This document shows, piece after piece, positions 8,105 to 18,542 of a stretch of 41,336 bases of DNA. Within the stretch, counting starts at the first letter, position 1; each line of letters opens with the position of its first letter. Under the pieces are notes generated by a model. It had not been told where the DNA came from and did not search any database. It was given only the letters and a program-made list of their open reading frames with translations. The DNA comes from JAAYDK01 sp964543935 (GTDB lineage Bacteria > Spirochaetota > Spirochaetia > Sphaerochaetales > Sphaerochaetaceae), in the NCBI GenBank assembly GCA_964543935.1, contig CAZJAK010000015.1, positions 1-41,336 of the forward strand, given 5' to 3'. The position numbers and the translations under genes were made by a program.

Positions 8105-8878
8105 TCAGGCCCTTTTCAATACTATTTTCACTCGGTTGATCTTGTGGCCTTCGATCTCCTGGACGATGAAATCGATTCCACCGTACGAGATTTTTTCTTG
8201 GCTGGCCGGGATACGGCCGAACAATTCGAACACGAAACCGCCGAGCGTCTCGAAATCGTCCTCGGGCAAGGTGAGGTTGAACCGTTCGTTGAGTTCATCG
8301 ATCGACACCCTGGCATCGCACAGATAGATGCCTTCGCTCATGGTGACGATTCCCTCCTCCTCGTCCTCGTCGAACTCGTCTTGGATCTCGCCGACAATCA
8401 CCTCGAGGATATCCTCCATGCTCACGATGCCCGACACCCCGCCATATTCATCGATCGCCACAGCGATATGGACCCTTCGCTTCTTGAACTCGCGCAACAA
8501 ATCGTCCAACCGCTTCGTCTCAGGCACGAAATAGGGTTTGCGCATGATGGATTTGATGGAAAAGGGAGTCTCGGGGGAACGCTTGAGGATATCCTTGACA
8601 TAGAGGATGCCGATCACATTGTCGATCGTGTCGGCGAATACCGGATAGCGGCTGTAGCCCTGCTCGGCAATCAGTTTGTACATCTCCTCCAAAGTCGTAT
8701 GGTCCGAGACGAATTGTACGTCGATGCGTGGGACCATCACTTCCCTGACCATAGTTTCGGAAAGCTCTCCCACCCCTTCGATCATATTCTTGCGTTCCTC
8801 TACGACCTCGGCGTCTTCGCGAATTTCCGGTTGTGGAGTCTTTGTCAACAAGAACTTCAATTTCTCAGAAAATTTCAA
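8105..8878 (-). CDS. CBS-pair protein of the CorC/TlyC family
   Basis: This 257-residue protein has no membrane segment. It has paired CBS motifs at about residues 45-160 (VREVMVPRIDVQFV, YSRYPVF, GILYVKDIL, then IAVAIDEYGGVSGIVSMEDILEVIVGEI) and a C-terminal CorC/HlyC transporter-associated domain (about 180-257, DDFETLGGFVFELFGRIP). Relatives act in magnesium or cobalt homeostasis, or were first described as haemolysins; the exact role is unknown. The start codon is TTG at 8878 with GGAGGG upstream, overlapping the ybeY stop (TTGA). It often lies next to ybeY, as here. Confidence 0.88.
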   Translation of the reverse strand: MKFSEKLKFLLTKTPQPEIREDAEVVEERKNMIEGVGELSETMVREVMVPRIDVQFVSDHTTLEEMYKLIAEQGYSRYPVFADTIDNVIGILYVKDILKRSPETPFSIKSIMRKPYFVPETKRLDDLLREFKKRRVHIAVAIDEYGGVSGIVSMEDILEVIVGEIQDEFDEDEEEGIVTMSEGIYLCDARVSIDELNERFNLTLPEDDFETLGGFVFELFGRIPASQEKISYGGIDFIVQEIEGHKINRVKIVLKRA

Positions 8879-9357
8879 TTGGGCCCTCCATGCCGTAGTG
8901 CATTCAACAATGATTCTTGATGCAGGAGCATCGGCTCGGTCATGTCGTTTGTGGCATGGTCTTCACCGAGGAGGTGAAGCGTTCCATGCACGATCACGCG
9001 ATCCAGTTCTTCCTCAAACGGCACCCCGAATTCGAGACTGTTGCGCTCCACACTTTCAAGCGAGATGACGATGTCGCCCAAGATGCGCGATTGAGCCTCA
9101 GTCGGCCAGGTTATCGGCGGACCGTCAGCACTGTCTGTCCCCTCCAGCACGAACGACAGGACATCGGTCGGCTCGTCCTTTTCACGATAGGTCCGATTCA
9201 AAGACCTGATCGTATCGTCCGAAACAAACGAGCAAGAAATCTCGACATCGCCGATTCCCTCGGATGCAAGAATCCCTTCGATGATGTGTTCGACACGCTC
9301 CTGTGGTGAACGGACTGCCATCGCATCGTCCTCGTGCGATATCTCTATTATGTTCAT
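8875..9357 (-). CDS. ybeY: Endoribonuclease YbeY (16S rRNA maturation)
   Basis: The 160-residue protein has the zinc-binding signature HGTLHLLGEDH near residue 124, and upstream family segments RSLNRTYREKDEPTDVLSF and LGDIVISLE. YbeY is a single-strand-specific RNase involved in 16S rRNA 3'-end processing and ribosome quality control. Its ATG overlaps the stop codon of the 7TM-HD gene by four bases. The phoH, 7TM-HD, ybeY, corC order is a widespread cluster, which supports the calls. Confidence 0.95.
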   Translation of the reverse strand: MNIIEISHEDDAMAVRSPQERVEHIIEGILASEGIGDVEISCSFVSDDTIRSLNRTYREKDEPTDVLSFVLEGTDSADGPPITWPTEAQSRILGDIVISLESVERNSLEFGVPFEEELDRVIVHGTLHLLGEDHATNDMTEPMLLHQESLLNALRHGGPN

Positions 9358-11567
9358 GGATTGTCGTCCTCCCCGGTCGAACCGGGATATTCCAAACGGG
9401 TATGGAACTTCCCGGCCAAAGTCTGGATGAAACTCGCCACAATCGTGTCGAGGTCGGTGAATGAGAGCCGCGATGCGTTCAACTGCTTGCGGTCGATCTT
9501 TCCCATCACGATCTGATGGATGAGTTTCTCATACTTCTGGACGGACGGTTTACGGATGGAACGGCTAGCCGCCTCGACACTGTCGGCCAACATGACGATG
9601 GCTGCCTCTGGAGTCTGTGGGGGCACCGACGGATACATGTAATCTTCTATCTTCACCTGGCTGCGGCCGCTGGTCTGAGCCTCATCTTGTGCTTCCTTGA
9701 GAAACAATGCGATCACGTCGTTGCCGTGATGCTGGCTGATGATATCGAGCACCTCGACCGGCAAGCCTGCTGCTTTACCTTTCTCGAAACCCAATTTCAC
9801 ATGGCTCTTGATGATCGCAACCGATAGACTGGCCTTTAAATCGTCGTGTTTATTGTCGCCGTCTTGGTTCTCCATGAAATATTCGGGATGGTCGAGCTTG
9901 CCGACATCATGGTACAACGCCCCAACCCGGGCCAGTAGCGCATCGGCCCCGATAGCCTTGGCTGCTGTGAAAGCTAGGTCAGCGACGGCCTGGACATGGT
10001 TGTACGTGCCTTGGGCATTCTGAGCCAATCGTGTCAGCAACGGAGAATCGCCGTAAGCCAATTCACGCAACCGGAACGGGGTCGGTACGTTGAATATCCG
10101 TTCGATAAGGGGCAACATCACCGTGACCAAGATGTAGGTCGCCGTGATGTTCAGCGACGAGATGGCCACCAGGATCAACAACGAATCGAATCCATGGCCC
10201 GACAACAGGTTGTCGACCACCACGAGGAACGCAGTCGCGACAATGCCAAAAAACCACTGGAACAGCATGTCGATCCGGCGCGAGACATATTTTATGAAAT
10301 GTATCCCGCAAAAACAGGCCCCGGTGATGAAAAAGATCGTCATGATGTTGGCATCGGGCAACAAAACCGAATACGAACCCGACAACACTGCAGCGATGTA
10401 TCCGGCCCGCTTGCGGTTGGTGACGATCGCCAACATGATCGGCACTATCAAGACCGGCAGGAATGGGTCGACAGTGGGAAGGTCACTCGCCACAAACGAG
10501 CGTAAAATCAGATATGTCGCTAGCTGCGTCAGCAGCATTCCGCCGAGGAACAGCATCACATAGACGTCGCGCCGAATTGAATTGGCAAACAGGAGACGCA
10601 TCAGGTACAACGCACTGAGCGTGACGATGACGACAAAAAAGACCATCCCGACTATCTCAAGGAACGAATAATGGGCCGAAGCCAGCACCAAAGCCTGCAA
10701 GGACCGTACATCCTTGGCCGTGATCACGAAATCCTGCTTGATCACGTACTGCCCCTTCTCGATTTTTACCGTCGCGGGACTGATGCCTTCAGAGGCTTGC
10801 TTGCGGGCGATCGAGGTACCAAGAGCGTCGTAGGTCATGTTCGGTTGGATGAACGCAGCAATCAAATCGAGGGCAAGCACGCTTTCGGAAACAGACAAGG
10901 CCGACCCGTATTGTTGCACCAGGTCTACCAACTCATCGCCTATTGTAGAACGGGTCAGGGCAGACTCGAGCCCCATAGTTTTCAAGCCAGCGCCCAGACC
11001 GTCGATCGGATCGTACGTCTGTACGGAGGAATACCCTGAATTGCGCACATATTCGAGTTCTTTTTCGATGTATATGCCATGCTCGAGCAACTCCACGACC
11101 GTTTCCCGCACAACAGCCTTGACAAGAGCCTTGCGATCCGGTGTAAGGGCGAAGAACGCCTGCATATCCACCATCGCGTCATCTAGTCCGGCCGCCTTCA
11201 TCAATGAGTCAGCCTTCCCTTCCGTTTCCGAGGCGAACACCTGGTCGACCACATCGATGACAGCCATGCTTTTGGCCAAGGATGAGGTGAACCTCGGCAG
11301 CACGGCGGCAGCGGCTTGTTGTTGTCGTTCGCGTGTTGAGACTTCATCGACATAGAAGAAGGTCTCCGATGCGATGACGTCCCTATCGGCGAGCGTCCCG
11401 ACTCGATATTCGGTTTTCAAATCGCCGATCGTCCGCTTCTCCTTATCGGAAAGGAGCAACGGCAAAGCGAAGGCCATCACCATGACGGCCACCGACAACA
11501 CCACGAGCAGTAGGTTCGTTCCGACAATCCCGACGGGATTGTCAATCGCCGCGCGCTTCTTTTTCAT
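9354..11567 (-). CDS. pgpH: 7TM-HD membrane phosphodiesterase (PgpH/YqfF-like)
   Basis: The 737-residue protein has a first membrane segment (about 17-39), an extracytoplasmic helical domain (about 45-295, 7TMR-HDED type), a cluster of membrane segments (about 300-490), and a cytoplasmic HD domain. Metal ligands are visible as His524, His553-Asp554 in ALYHDVGKLDHPEYF, His589, His613-His614, and Asp in MLADSVEA. Characterised PgpH proteins hydrolyse cyclic di-AMP; that substrate is assumed from the family. The start overlaps the end of phoH by 26 bases. Confidence 0.9.
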   Translation of the reverse strand: MKKKRAAIDNPVGIVGTNLLLVVLSVAVMVMAFALPLLLSDKEKRTIGDLKTEYRVGTLADRDVIASETFFYVDEVSTRERQQQAAAAVLPRFTSSLAKSMAVIDVVDQVFASETEGKADSLMKAAGLDDAMVDMQAFFALTPDRKALVKAVVRETVVELLEHGIYIEKELEYVRNSGYSSVQTYDPIDGLGAGLKTMGLESALTRSTIGDELVDLVQQYGSALSVSESVLALDLIAAFIQPNMTYDALGTSIARKQASEGISPATVKIEKGQYVIKQDFVITAKDVRSLQALVLASAHYSFLEIVGMVFFVVIVTLSALYLMRLLFANSIRRDVYVMLFLGGMLLTQLATYLILRSFVASDLPTVDPFLPVLIVPIMLAIVTNRKRAGYIAAVLSGSYSVLLPDANIMTIFFITGACFCGIHFIKYVSRRIDMLFQWFFGIVATAFLVVVDNLLSGHGFDSLLILVAISSLNITATYILVTVMLPLIERIFNVPTPFRLRELAYGDSPLLTRLAQNAQGTYNHVQAVADLAFTAAKAIGADALLARVGALYHDVGKLDHPEYFMENQDGDNKHDDLKASLSVAIIKSHVKLGFEKGKAAGLPVEVLDIISQHHGNDVIALFLKEAQDEAQTSGRSQVKIEDYMYPSVPPQTPEAAIVMLADSVEAASRSIRKPSVQKYEKLIHQIVMGKIDRKQLNASRLSFTDLDTIVASFIQTLAGKFHTRLEYPGSTGEDDNP

Positions 11568-12510
11568 ATGCGTCGATGATCCTTTGGACTATCCTGCTCC
11601 TGACCACATCGGAGGACTTGAATTCCACGAACCCGATTCCCGGTACGTCTTTCAAGATCCTGGCGGCGTGAACCAATCCCGAGGTTTTCACCCGCGGGAG
11701 GTCTATCTGGGTGACGTCCCCGGTCACGATGGCCATGGAATTCTCACTGATGCGGGTGAGGAACATCTTCATCTGTTCCACTGTCGTGTTCTGAGCCTCG
11801 TCGAGTATCACACAAGCATTGTTCAACGACCGGCCACGCATGTAGGCCAATGGGGCCACTTCGATGGCTCCATTCTCCTCCAAGCGCTTGATGATGGCTG
11901 GCGGCACGAGATATTCCATTGCATCGTACAAGGGTCGCAGGTAAGGCCCGATTTTTTGGGTAAGGTCGCCAGGCAGGAATCCGAGGCTTTCGCCGGCTTC
12001 CACTACCGGGCGGGTGAGGATGATCTTTTGCTTGCGCCCTGCCAGGACATCCGACAGCGATTGGGCGATGGCAAGGAAAGTCTTGCCGGTGCCGGCAGGC
12101 CCGATGCCGAAGACGATTTGTTGCTCGCGCATCAAGCGGATGAATTGTCTTTGACGCATGCTCTTTGGATACACGGTCTTGCCGGCAACGGGGATCGAGG
12201 CGGCCGGTTCCACAGCTTCTGACGATCCTTGCTGTCCATCGGCCGCCTTGAGCGCTTGGAATTCCATGAATATTTCCGGTTCCGTCAAAGGCTCGTTCCG
12301 TGACGCAATCGACTTGAGCCGAAGCATCAGGCGGGAAAAGGTCTCATCGACTGTTTCGCCCGAATCTGAGGAGGGATCGCAGGAAAGGCTATTGCCATGG
12401 ACATAGAGCGTGCACCCCAACAGCAATTCCAAATACGGGATGTTCCGGTCGTTGATCCCGCACACCCTTTGCATATCGGCGGCTTGCTCGAAAACTACAG
12501 TACTGCTCAT
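11542..12510 (-). CDS. PhoH-family ATPase (PhoH-like protein)
   Basis: The 322-residue protein has a Walker A motif GIGPAGTGKT at residues 135-144, a Walker B VILDEAQN near 235, and an SENSMAIVTGDVTQIDLP segment typical of PhoH/YbeZ. YbeZ-type PhoH proteins work with YbeY in ribosome and RNA metabolism, which agrees with ybeY two genes away. The first 100 residues are less conserved, as usual. It starts 34 bases after the lptD-like gene and overlaps the 7TM-HD gene. Confidence 0.92.
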   Translation of the reverse strand: MSSTVVFEQAADMQRVCGINDRNIPYLELLLGCTLYVHGNSLSCDPSSDSGETVDETFSRLMLRLKSIASRNEPLTEPEIFMEFQALKAADGQQGSSEAVEPAASIPVAGKTVYPKSMRQRQFIRLMREQQIVFGIGPAGTGKTFLAIAQSLSDVLAGRKQKIILTRPVVEAGESLGFLPGDLTQKIGPYLRPLYDAMEYLVPPAIIKRLEENGAIEVAPLAYMRGRSLNNACVILDEAQNTTVEQMKMFLTRISENSMAIVTGDVTQIDLPRVKTSGLVHAARILKDVPGIGFVEFKSSDVVRSRIVQRIIDAYEKEARGD

Positions 12511-12544
12511 CCTGCTCCTGATGGCCGACCCGGCTCCACATGCT

Positions 12545-15500
12545 TCAGAACCGTCTGTCGACTTTGATTTCCGGGATGGCTTTCCATTGCAGGAATACAG
12601 TGAAAACCGGTTTCCAGCGCCATTCCTTGTCAGATAATACTACGCTTCCTTCATATTTACAATGGAGGTCCCAATCATCCATCACATGCACCAGGTCCAG
12701 AGATATCCGTTCCATGTTGAACTGAGTACGGTATCGTCCGGTGCCGAAAAAATCGAATGACCTAAGCAGGTCTTGCAGCAGGTCCCCGATGTCGGCATAG
12801 CGGCTGAACCCCTTGTTTGCGGTCGTGACAGCCAATTCAAGTCCCAAGAATTCCGCTATCTTGAAACCGAACAGCGCTTTGATGCGCAGAGCCGTCGACC
12901 CCGGATCGATAAAGCCATAATGGAAGGCAGCATCCATGTCAAGCGACGCCACAATCCTGTTTTTCCACCAACGCCGCTCCCATCCATCCACGTTGGCCTT
13001 GACATCCAGTGCAGACAATCGAACGGCACCCGCCGGCCCTTTGGCAGACAATTGGACATCGAGGTTCGCGAAGGTGAGTTTTGTCACCAACGATTCAAAC
13101 ACATTGGTCGCGGCGCTGTACGAAAGCGTTTGGGAGACTTGCAAGAACTCGGGCGGCAACCCCAACGAGACCGAAGCCTTCAGTGTCAACGGATCCCACA
13201 GCGTACCAGCGCCGGTCAGCGCTTCGCTCGTCAGGTAAACGGCATCGACCGAGACGGAGATGCGCTTGCTGTCTTGGTAGCGCACCGTCGAGGTGAAGCG
13301 TCCCGGATACAGGGTTCCCAGCGCACTGTCGGCGAAGGTATGGTTCATCAGCACGCTGATTTTCCCGAATGCGAACGACAACCCGGGGGTCAGAGAGAAG
13401 GTCTTGGGCGGCAGCGATCCGTTCAAAGAAGCTGTCACGGCTCCTGTGCCCAAGCGCCATTGTCGCTTGAAGGACAACGAATGCTCCAACACCTCCTGCT
13501 GGTTCCAGCTGATCCAGTCGCTGGATGTGGTGGCAGGATTAGTACCGGCAATCGTCCACTGGTACGAATACAAGCGGAGTGAGAGGCCGTACGTCAATCC
13601 GAAACGTGGGATGCCGTACTTCTGTTCGAGCACCATCCTGACGGAACCTTGTTGGTCGACATCGTCGGCATCGAACGAAAACGAGGGGGTCAATTGCACC
13701 TTAGCTTGCACCCAATCGGGAGCCAAGGCTCCTTCGAGGGCAAGCGCTCCTTGGGCCTTGCCGAATAACGATGGCGTTGGAGTGACCGATTCCATGTTCA
13801 CGATCGAATGTGAGAGCACCGGATTCACGCTGTAGCTGAGTTTTAGGTAACTGCCTGAAACCTGCCCTTGAGCGACGGTGCTTGTCGCTGCCACTGCCTT
13901 CCGGTACGGCTCTGCCACACCATAACCTTCCAATCCAGTAGGCACCTTGACTGGTTGGGTCGATTGAACCTTTGAGGCCATGGCTTGCTTGGTTGCCCCC
14001 AACGATAGCACGGTCCCAGCCAGGGTTGCGTTGATCTCGGGAAGCACCAATGATGACAACACATACCCAGGCCCTTGCGATGAAGGACGGGCCTTCCAGA
14101 CAGCGCGGGCCCCTGCTTGGGAAATCTTCAGCGAGGAGACATAGGATGCAAGCGTCCCGGTCGGAATATCGGCCGAGGCAGTCAATTGCCACGTCATCGA
14201 CGCGACATCGTTGGCATAGGAGTCGGGGAAGTCCTGGCTGCCCCGCAGAGCCGCAATGGAAAAGGAGGTGAGGCGGTTTGCGTAATGTTTAAGGACCAAT
14301 GGATCGCTATACAATGGCATGTCGAGCTTCACATCGAAAACCTTGCTATCCAATGCAAGCGAGCTTTGCAGGAAATACCTCAACGCAGGAATGGCATAAG
14401 CGGTCGACAAACTGGCGCCGGCGCCGGTCACCGCCAATCCTCCGAAAGCCGACACCGTCATGCTCCGGCTGAAAAATGAGTTTTTCGTATCCAACCCGAT
14501 GAATGTCCCGATGGTTTGATAGGAATCGGCTAGCAGTGCCATATACGACGAGGACTCGTCGGCCCATAGGTCCAAACCATCTTGGTTGACCTTGCCTTCG
14601 GCATAAACCCACCCTGCTTTCACCCGATTGCCACCGCTTGAAGCGTCGAGCAAGGTGGCGAAACTGCTTTCATCGCTCTTTTTCAGCTTCGGATAAGTTC
14701 CGTAGAGTTCGAGAGTCGCAGAAAAAAAGAGTCCGCGGGAAGAGTCTGTTCCGAAAGCAGGATTAAAGGTAAAGGTTTGCCCCGGATAGAACAAGAACGG
14801 AATCCATACCAAGGGCACCCGCCCGATCGAAATCCAAGCTTGTTCCACGAACATGTCGCCGCCTTGTATCAATGCCAGCCGTTTGGCCGTGATGCTCGCG
14901 TAGGCGTCGGTACGGTTCGTGGTCACCACACCGTCACTGAAAGAAATGACCGACTGATCCCCGCCCATATCCACAACCCGTCCGGAGGTGAAAAACTCCA
15001 CTTGCTGCGATTCGCTGTTGGTGCGGATCATGCTGGTGATTCCCTCGCCTACCGCAATATCGCCGCTCTTCCACCAATAGGCGATCGCCGATCCTTCGAC
15101 TCTCTTTTTCACATCTCCTTCAGAGTCGGTGAAATCCACCGAGCCAAGTGCAATAAGCAGGCTCCTGGCGGTGTCCAACACCAAAGCAGAACAAGACAAC
15201 TGGCGGTAACCGCTTGTGCCATCCTCGCTGAAACGGATCGTAACGGAGCCCTCCACCACGATCTTTGCATCCGAGGCAGTGCTGGTGGCCATGCGGCGGG
15301 CGTTGATGATTTCCAAGCGGTAGGACCCTTGTTCGATGATTGTCGGCTTGTCGTCCACACTCTGTTCGATGCCATAATGACCATAGAGGAGCAGACGCAA
15401 GTCTTCACCGACAGCATCGCCGACTTCCAAACCGATCGCTTGTGCCCGCAGGCGATTCTCACCATCGGTCGCATTCGCAATGTCTGTGTATAACAACAAC

Positions 15501-15721
15501 AGGCGGACGGCATCGTCCTGTTCGCCAAGGCGCACAGGGCCGATAACTGGTTCGCTGGTAAGCGGGCGTCCTGCCTTCGCAGGCGCAACAGACGCTTGCG
15601 GCGTGACCGGAAGCGGGTAACGAGCGGGACCCTCTTCGATATCGCGTGGCCATAGTGGCCTGCTGAATAGAAGGCATGTTGCCAAGAGGAGTGAAGCTGA
15701 GCGTCCGTTAGACCTTCCCAT
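12545..15721 (-). CDS. LptD/OstA-like outer-membrane assembly protein
   Basis: The predicted protein has 1058 residues. A signal peptide (about 1-27) is followed by an OstA-like beta-jellyroll region (about 80-220; repeated strands such as AKIVVEGSVTIRF and GSAIAYWWKSGD), then IGRVPLVWIPFLFYPG, which resembles the segment between the periplasmic domain and the barrel of LptD, and a long C-terminal beta-rich barrel region. LptD inserts lipopolysaccharide into the outer leaflet; in spirochaetes without classical LPS the homologue may carry another glycolipid. I chose the ATG at 15721, which overlaps the uvrA end by 14 bases, because the signal peptide starts there. From memory, Treponema pallidum also has an LptD homologue beside uvrA. 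Confidence 0.75.
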   Translation of the reverse strand: MGRSNGRSASLLLATCLLFSRPLWPRDIEEGPARYPLPVTPQASVAPAKAGRPLTSEPVIGPVRLGEQDDAVRLLLLYTDIANATDGENRLRAQAIGLEVGDAVGEDLRLLLYGHYGIEQSVDDKPTIIEQGSYRLEIINARRMATSTASDAKIVVEGSVTIRFSEDGTSGYRQLSCSALVLDTARSLLIALGSVDFTDSEGDVKKRVEGSAIAYWWKSGDIAVGEGITSMIRTNSESQQVEFFTSGRVVDMGGDQSVISFSDGVVTTNRTDAYASITAKRLALIQGGDMFVEQAWISIGRVPLVWIPFLFYPGQTFTFNPAFGTDSSRGLFFSATLELYGTYPKLKKSDESSFATLLDASSGGNRVKAGWVYAEGKVNQDGLDLWADESSSYMALLADSYQTIGTFIGLDTKNSFFSRSMTVSAFGGLAVTGAGASLSTAYAIPALRYFLQSSLALDSKVFDVKLDMPLYSDPLVLKHYANRLTSFSIAALRGSQDFPDSYANDVASMTWQLTASADIPTGTLASYVSSLKISQAGARAVWKARPSSQGPGYVLSSLVLPEINATLAGTVLSLGATKQAMASKVQSTQPVKVPTGLEGYGVAEPYRKAVAATSTVAQGQVSGSYLKLSYSVNPVLSHSIVNMESVTPTPSLFGKAQGALALEGALAPDWVQAKVQLTPSFSFDADDVDQQGSVRMVLEQKYGIPRFGLTYGLSLRLYSYQWTIAGTNPATTSSDWISWNQQEVLEHSLSFKRQWRLGTGAVTASLNGSLPPKTFSLTPGLSFAFGKISVLMNHTFADSALGTLYPGRFTSTVRYQDSKRISVSVDAVYLTSEALTGAGTLWDPLTLKASVSLGLPPEFLQVSQTLSYSAATNVFESLVTKLTFANLDVQLSAKGPAGAVRLSALDVKANVDGWERRWWKNRIVASLDMDAAFHYGFIDPGSTALRIKALFGFKIAEFLGLELAVTTANKGFSRYADIGDLLQDLLRSFDFFGTGRYRTQFNMERISLDLVHVMDDWDLHCKYEGSVVLSDKEWRWKPVFTVFLQWKAIPEIKVDRRF

Positions 15722-18542
15722 ACAGCGACTTCGACAAATAATACCCTGTGTACGACTCGTTGCATAGTGCGACCTGTTCAGGCGTGCCTGTCGCCACGAC
15801 ACGTCCGCCTCGGTCGCCCCCTTCGGGTCCCAAGTCGATGATGTGGTCGGCCATTTTCACCACATCGAGGTTGTGTTCGATGAGCACTACCGTGTTGCCG
15901 GCGTCGACGAGGCGGTCCAATACCTCCATCAGCTTCTTGACATCGGCAAAGTGTAAGCCAGTGGTTGGTTCATCCAACACATACAACGTTTTTCCCGTGC
16001 TGACTTTGGAAAGTTCCAAACTCAACTTTACCCGCTGTGCTTCACCCCCGCTGAGCGTTAAAGCCGATTGACCGAGCCGGATGTAACCGAGTCCGACCGA
16101 TTCCAACGTATCGATTTTCCGCCTGATGGACGGTATGGCTGAGAAGAATTCGGCTGCTTCGGTGATGGTCATTTCCAAGACATCATTGATGTTCTTGCCC
16201 TTGTAATGGATCGACAACGTCTCGGTGTTGAAGCGCTTGCCTTTGCACACATCGCAGGTGACGTACACATCGGGCAGGAAATTCATCTCGATCTTGATGG
16301 TCCCGTCACCTTGGCAGTGCTCGCAGCGTCCCCCGGCGACATTGAAGGAGAAACGTCCAGACTTGTAACCGCGCGCTTTCGATTCAGGCAACGATGCGAA
16401 CAAATCGCGCACCGGCGTGAATGCCCCCACGTAGGTGGCCGGATTGGAGCGCGGTGTCCTGCCGATCGGGCTTTGGTCTATGTTGATGACTTTGTCGACC
16501 GCCTCCAGCCCCTCGATCGATCGATACCCATCGTGGTCCTCCGGTTGCCGAGCCAGTATGCGCTTGAGTGCCGGCAGGATCACTTCGTTGAGCAGTGTCG
16601 ATTTACCCGAGCCCGAAACACCGGTGATCACGACCATCTTACCCAGCGGGATTTCCACATCGATATCTTTGAGGTTGTTCTTGCTTGCTCCGCGCACCCT
16701 GATGGTACTCCCGTTGCCTATCCGCCTGGTGTTCGGAATGGGCATGGAAATCAGGCCTGCCAAATAGCGCCCGGTGATGCTGTCCGGATTGGCAGCGATT
16801 TGCAACGGGGTGCCCTGGGCTGTCACATACCCACCATGCACGCCCGCCCCCGGTCCCAAGTCCACCACATAATCGGCCTCCCGGATGGTGGCCTCGTCAT
16901 GTTCGACGACGACGAGGGTGTTGCCCAAGTCGCGCAATGTCTTGAGGGTGTCGATCAATTTCTGGTTGTCGCGCTGGTGCAACCCGATCGACGGCTCGTC
17001 CAATACATAAATCACTCCCGACAAAGCCGAGCCAATCTGGGTCGCCAACCTGATCCGTTGAGCTTCCCCACCGCTGAGGGTTCCGGCCGGCCGGTCTAGG
17101 GTCAGGTAGTCGAGACCGACGTCAACGAGGAAAGTCAACCTGGCCTTGATTTCTTTGATGACCTGCTGCGAGATGATTCCTTCCGAATCAGACAACTGCA
17201 AGTTGTTGAAGAAATCGCTCGATTCCCGGATGGAAAGCGAAGAAGCTTGGATGATGTTCAAGCCTCCGACGAAAACAGAAAGGGCTTCGTTTCTCAACCG
17301 TTGGCCATGGCATGCATCACAAGGTCGACCCGACATGAACGAATCCATCCACATGCGTATCTGCATTGAGTTGGTCTCAAAATAACGGCGCTTCAAATCG
17401 CTGATCACTCCGGGGAACGGTTTTTCCAAAGTATAAAAACCGTGGTTGCGCTCGTTATGGTAACGGATCGGCAAGCGCTCATCGTTCCCATACAGGATGA
17501 TCTGGATGATCGACTCATCTAGATCGGAAAACGGAGTGTCGAGCGTGAATCCGAAACGCTCGGCAAGTGCTTCAAACGGTGCACGCGACCACATGGCTTC
17601 CGGATTTTGGGTGGCGATTGCACCTTGATTGAATGACAATTTCCTGTCAGGGATAATTTTGTCTGGATCAAACTCGGTTTTGTAACCCAAGCCATTGCAC
17701 GAAGGACATGCTCCGAACGGGCTATTGAAGGAGAACAAGCGTGGTTCAAGTTCAGGGATGCTCAACCCGCAATGGGGACAACTGTTGTGCTCGCTGAAGG
17801 TTTGTTCATGTTCAGTCTCGTCGGGGCGCACCATCACGACGCGCACCAAACCGTTCGCCATCGATGAAGCGGCCTCGATTCCGTCGGCCAATCGGGAACG
17901 GTTGTCTTGGCGCAGGACCAAGCGGTCCACGATCACCTCGATGGTATGCTTGACTTGTTTGTCCAGAACGATTTCCTCATCCAGTGTCCGAATGGTCCCA
18001 TCGACCCTGATCCGGACATAGCCACCGTGTTTGGCATCCTCGAAAATTTTCTTATGCTCGCCCTTTCGGCCCAACACCATCGGAGCCATCAATATGAGAC
18101 GGGTGCCCTCGGGATTGCGGTAGAGTGAATCGATGATCTGGTCCACCGATTGCTCACTGATTTCAAGACCGCATTCAGGACAGTGGGCATGCCCCACCCG
18201 CGCCCAAAGCAACCGGTAATAATCGTAGATTTCAGTGACCGTGCCGACAATGGAACGGGGATTCTTATGAGTCGATTTTTGTTCGATGGCGATAGCGGGA
18301 GACAAACCCTCGATGTAGTCTACATCGGGTTTCTCCATCCTGCCCAGAAACTGACGGGCGTAGGCCGACAACGATTCCACATAACGGCGCTGGCCTTCGG
18401 CAAAGATCGTGTCGAAAGCCAACGAAGACTTGCCCGAACCGCTCAGGCCGGAGACTACGATCAGGCTGTTTTTTTCCAAATCCAAATCGATGTTTTTAAG
18501 GTTGTGCTCGCGCGCTCCCCTGATGATCAGCTTATTGTGCAT
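15708..18542 (-). CDS. uvrA: Excinuclease ABC subunit A
   Basis: The 944-residue protein recognises damage in nucleotide excision repair. It has two ABC ATPase modules: Walker A GLSGSGKSS (about 32-40) and GVSGSGKST (about 640), with signatures LSGGEAQRIRLATQIGS and LSGGEAQRVKLSLELS. Three cysteine zinc modules are visible: CPECG near 120, CPHCG to CPSCNG near 255-283, and CEHCQGDG to CDVCKG near 740-765. Length and order are standard. Its start overlaps the ispG stop by 11 bases. Confidence 0.99.
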   Translation of the reverse strand: MHNKLIIRGAREHNLKNIDLDLEKNSLIVVSGLSGSGKSSLAFDTIFAEGQRRYVESLSAYARQFLGRMEKPDVDYIEGLSPAIAIEQKSTHKNPRSIVGTVTEIYDYYRLLWARVGHAHCPECGLEISEQSVDQIIDSLYRNPEGTRLILMAPMVLGRKGEHKKIFEDAKHGGYVRIRVDGTIRTLDEEIVLDKQVKHTIEVIVDRLVLRQDNRSRLADGIEAASSMANGLVRVVMVRPDETEHEQTFSEHNSCPHCGLSIPELEPRLFSFNSPFGACPSCNGLGYKTEFDPDKIIPDRKLSFNQGAIATQNPEAMWSRAPFEALAERFGFTLDTPFSDLDESIIQIILYGNDERLPIRYHNERNHGFYTLEKPFPGVISDLKRRYFETNSMQIRMWMDSFMSGRPCDACHGQRLRNEALSVFVGGLNIIQASSLSIRESSDFFNNLQLSDSEGIISQQVIKEIKARLTFLVDVGLDYLTLDRPAGTLSGGEAQRIRLATQIGSALSGVIYVLDEPSIGLHQRDNQKLIDTLKTLRDLGNTLVVVEHDEATIREADYVVDLGPGAGVHGGYVTAQGTPLQIAANPDSITGRYLAGLISMPIPNTRRIGNGSTIRVRGASKNNLKDIDVEIPLGKMVVITGVSGSGKSTLLNEVILPALKRILARQPEDHDGYRSIEGLEAVDKVINIDQSPIGRTPRSNPATYVGAFTPVRDLFASLPESKARGYKSGRFSFNVAGGRCEHCQGDGTIKIEMNFLPDVYVTCDVCKGKRFNTETLSIHYKGKNINDVLEMTITEAAEFFSAIPSIRRKIDTLESVGLGYIRLGQSALTLSGGEAQRVKLSLELSKVSTGKTLYVLDEPTTGLHFADVKKLMEVLDRLVDAGNTVVLIEHNLDVVKMADHIIDLGPEGGDRGGRVVATGTPEQVALCNESYTGYYLSKSLYGKV

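Noticed and set aside
12773..13582. 269-codon plus-strand frame opposite the lptD-like gene
   Set aside because: The product is Arg/Gln-rich without domains, while the minus strand reads a continuous beta-barrel protein.
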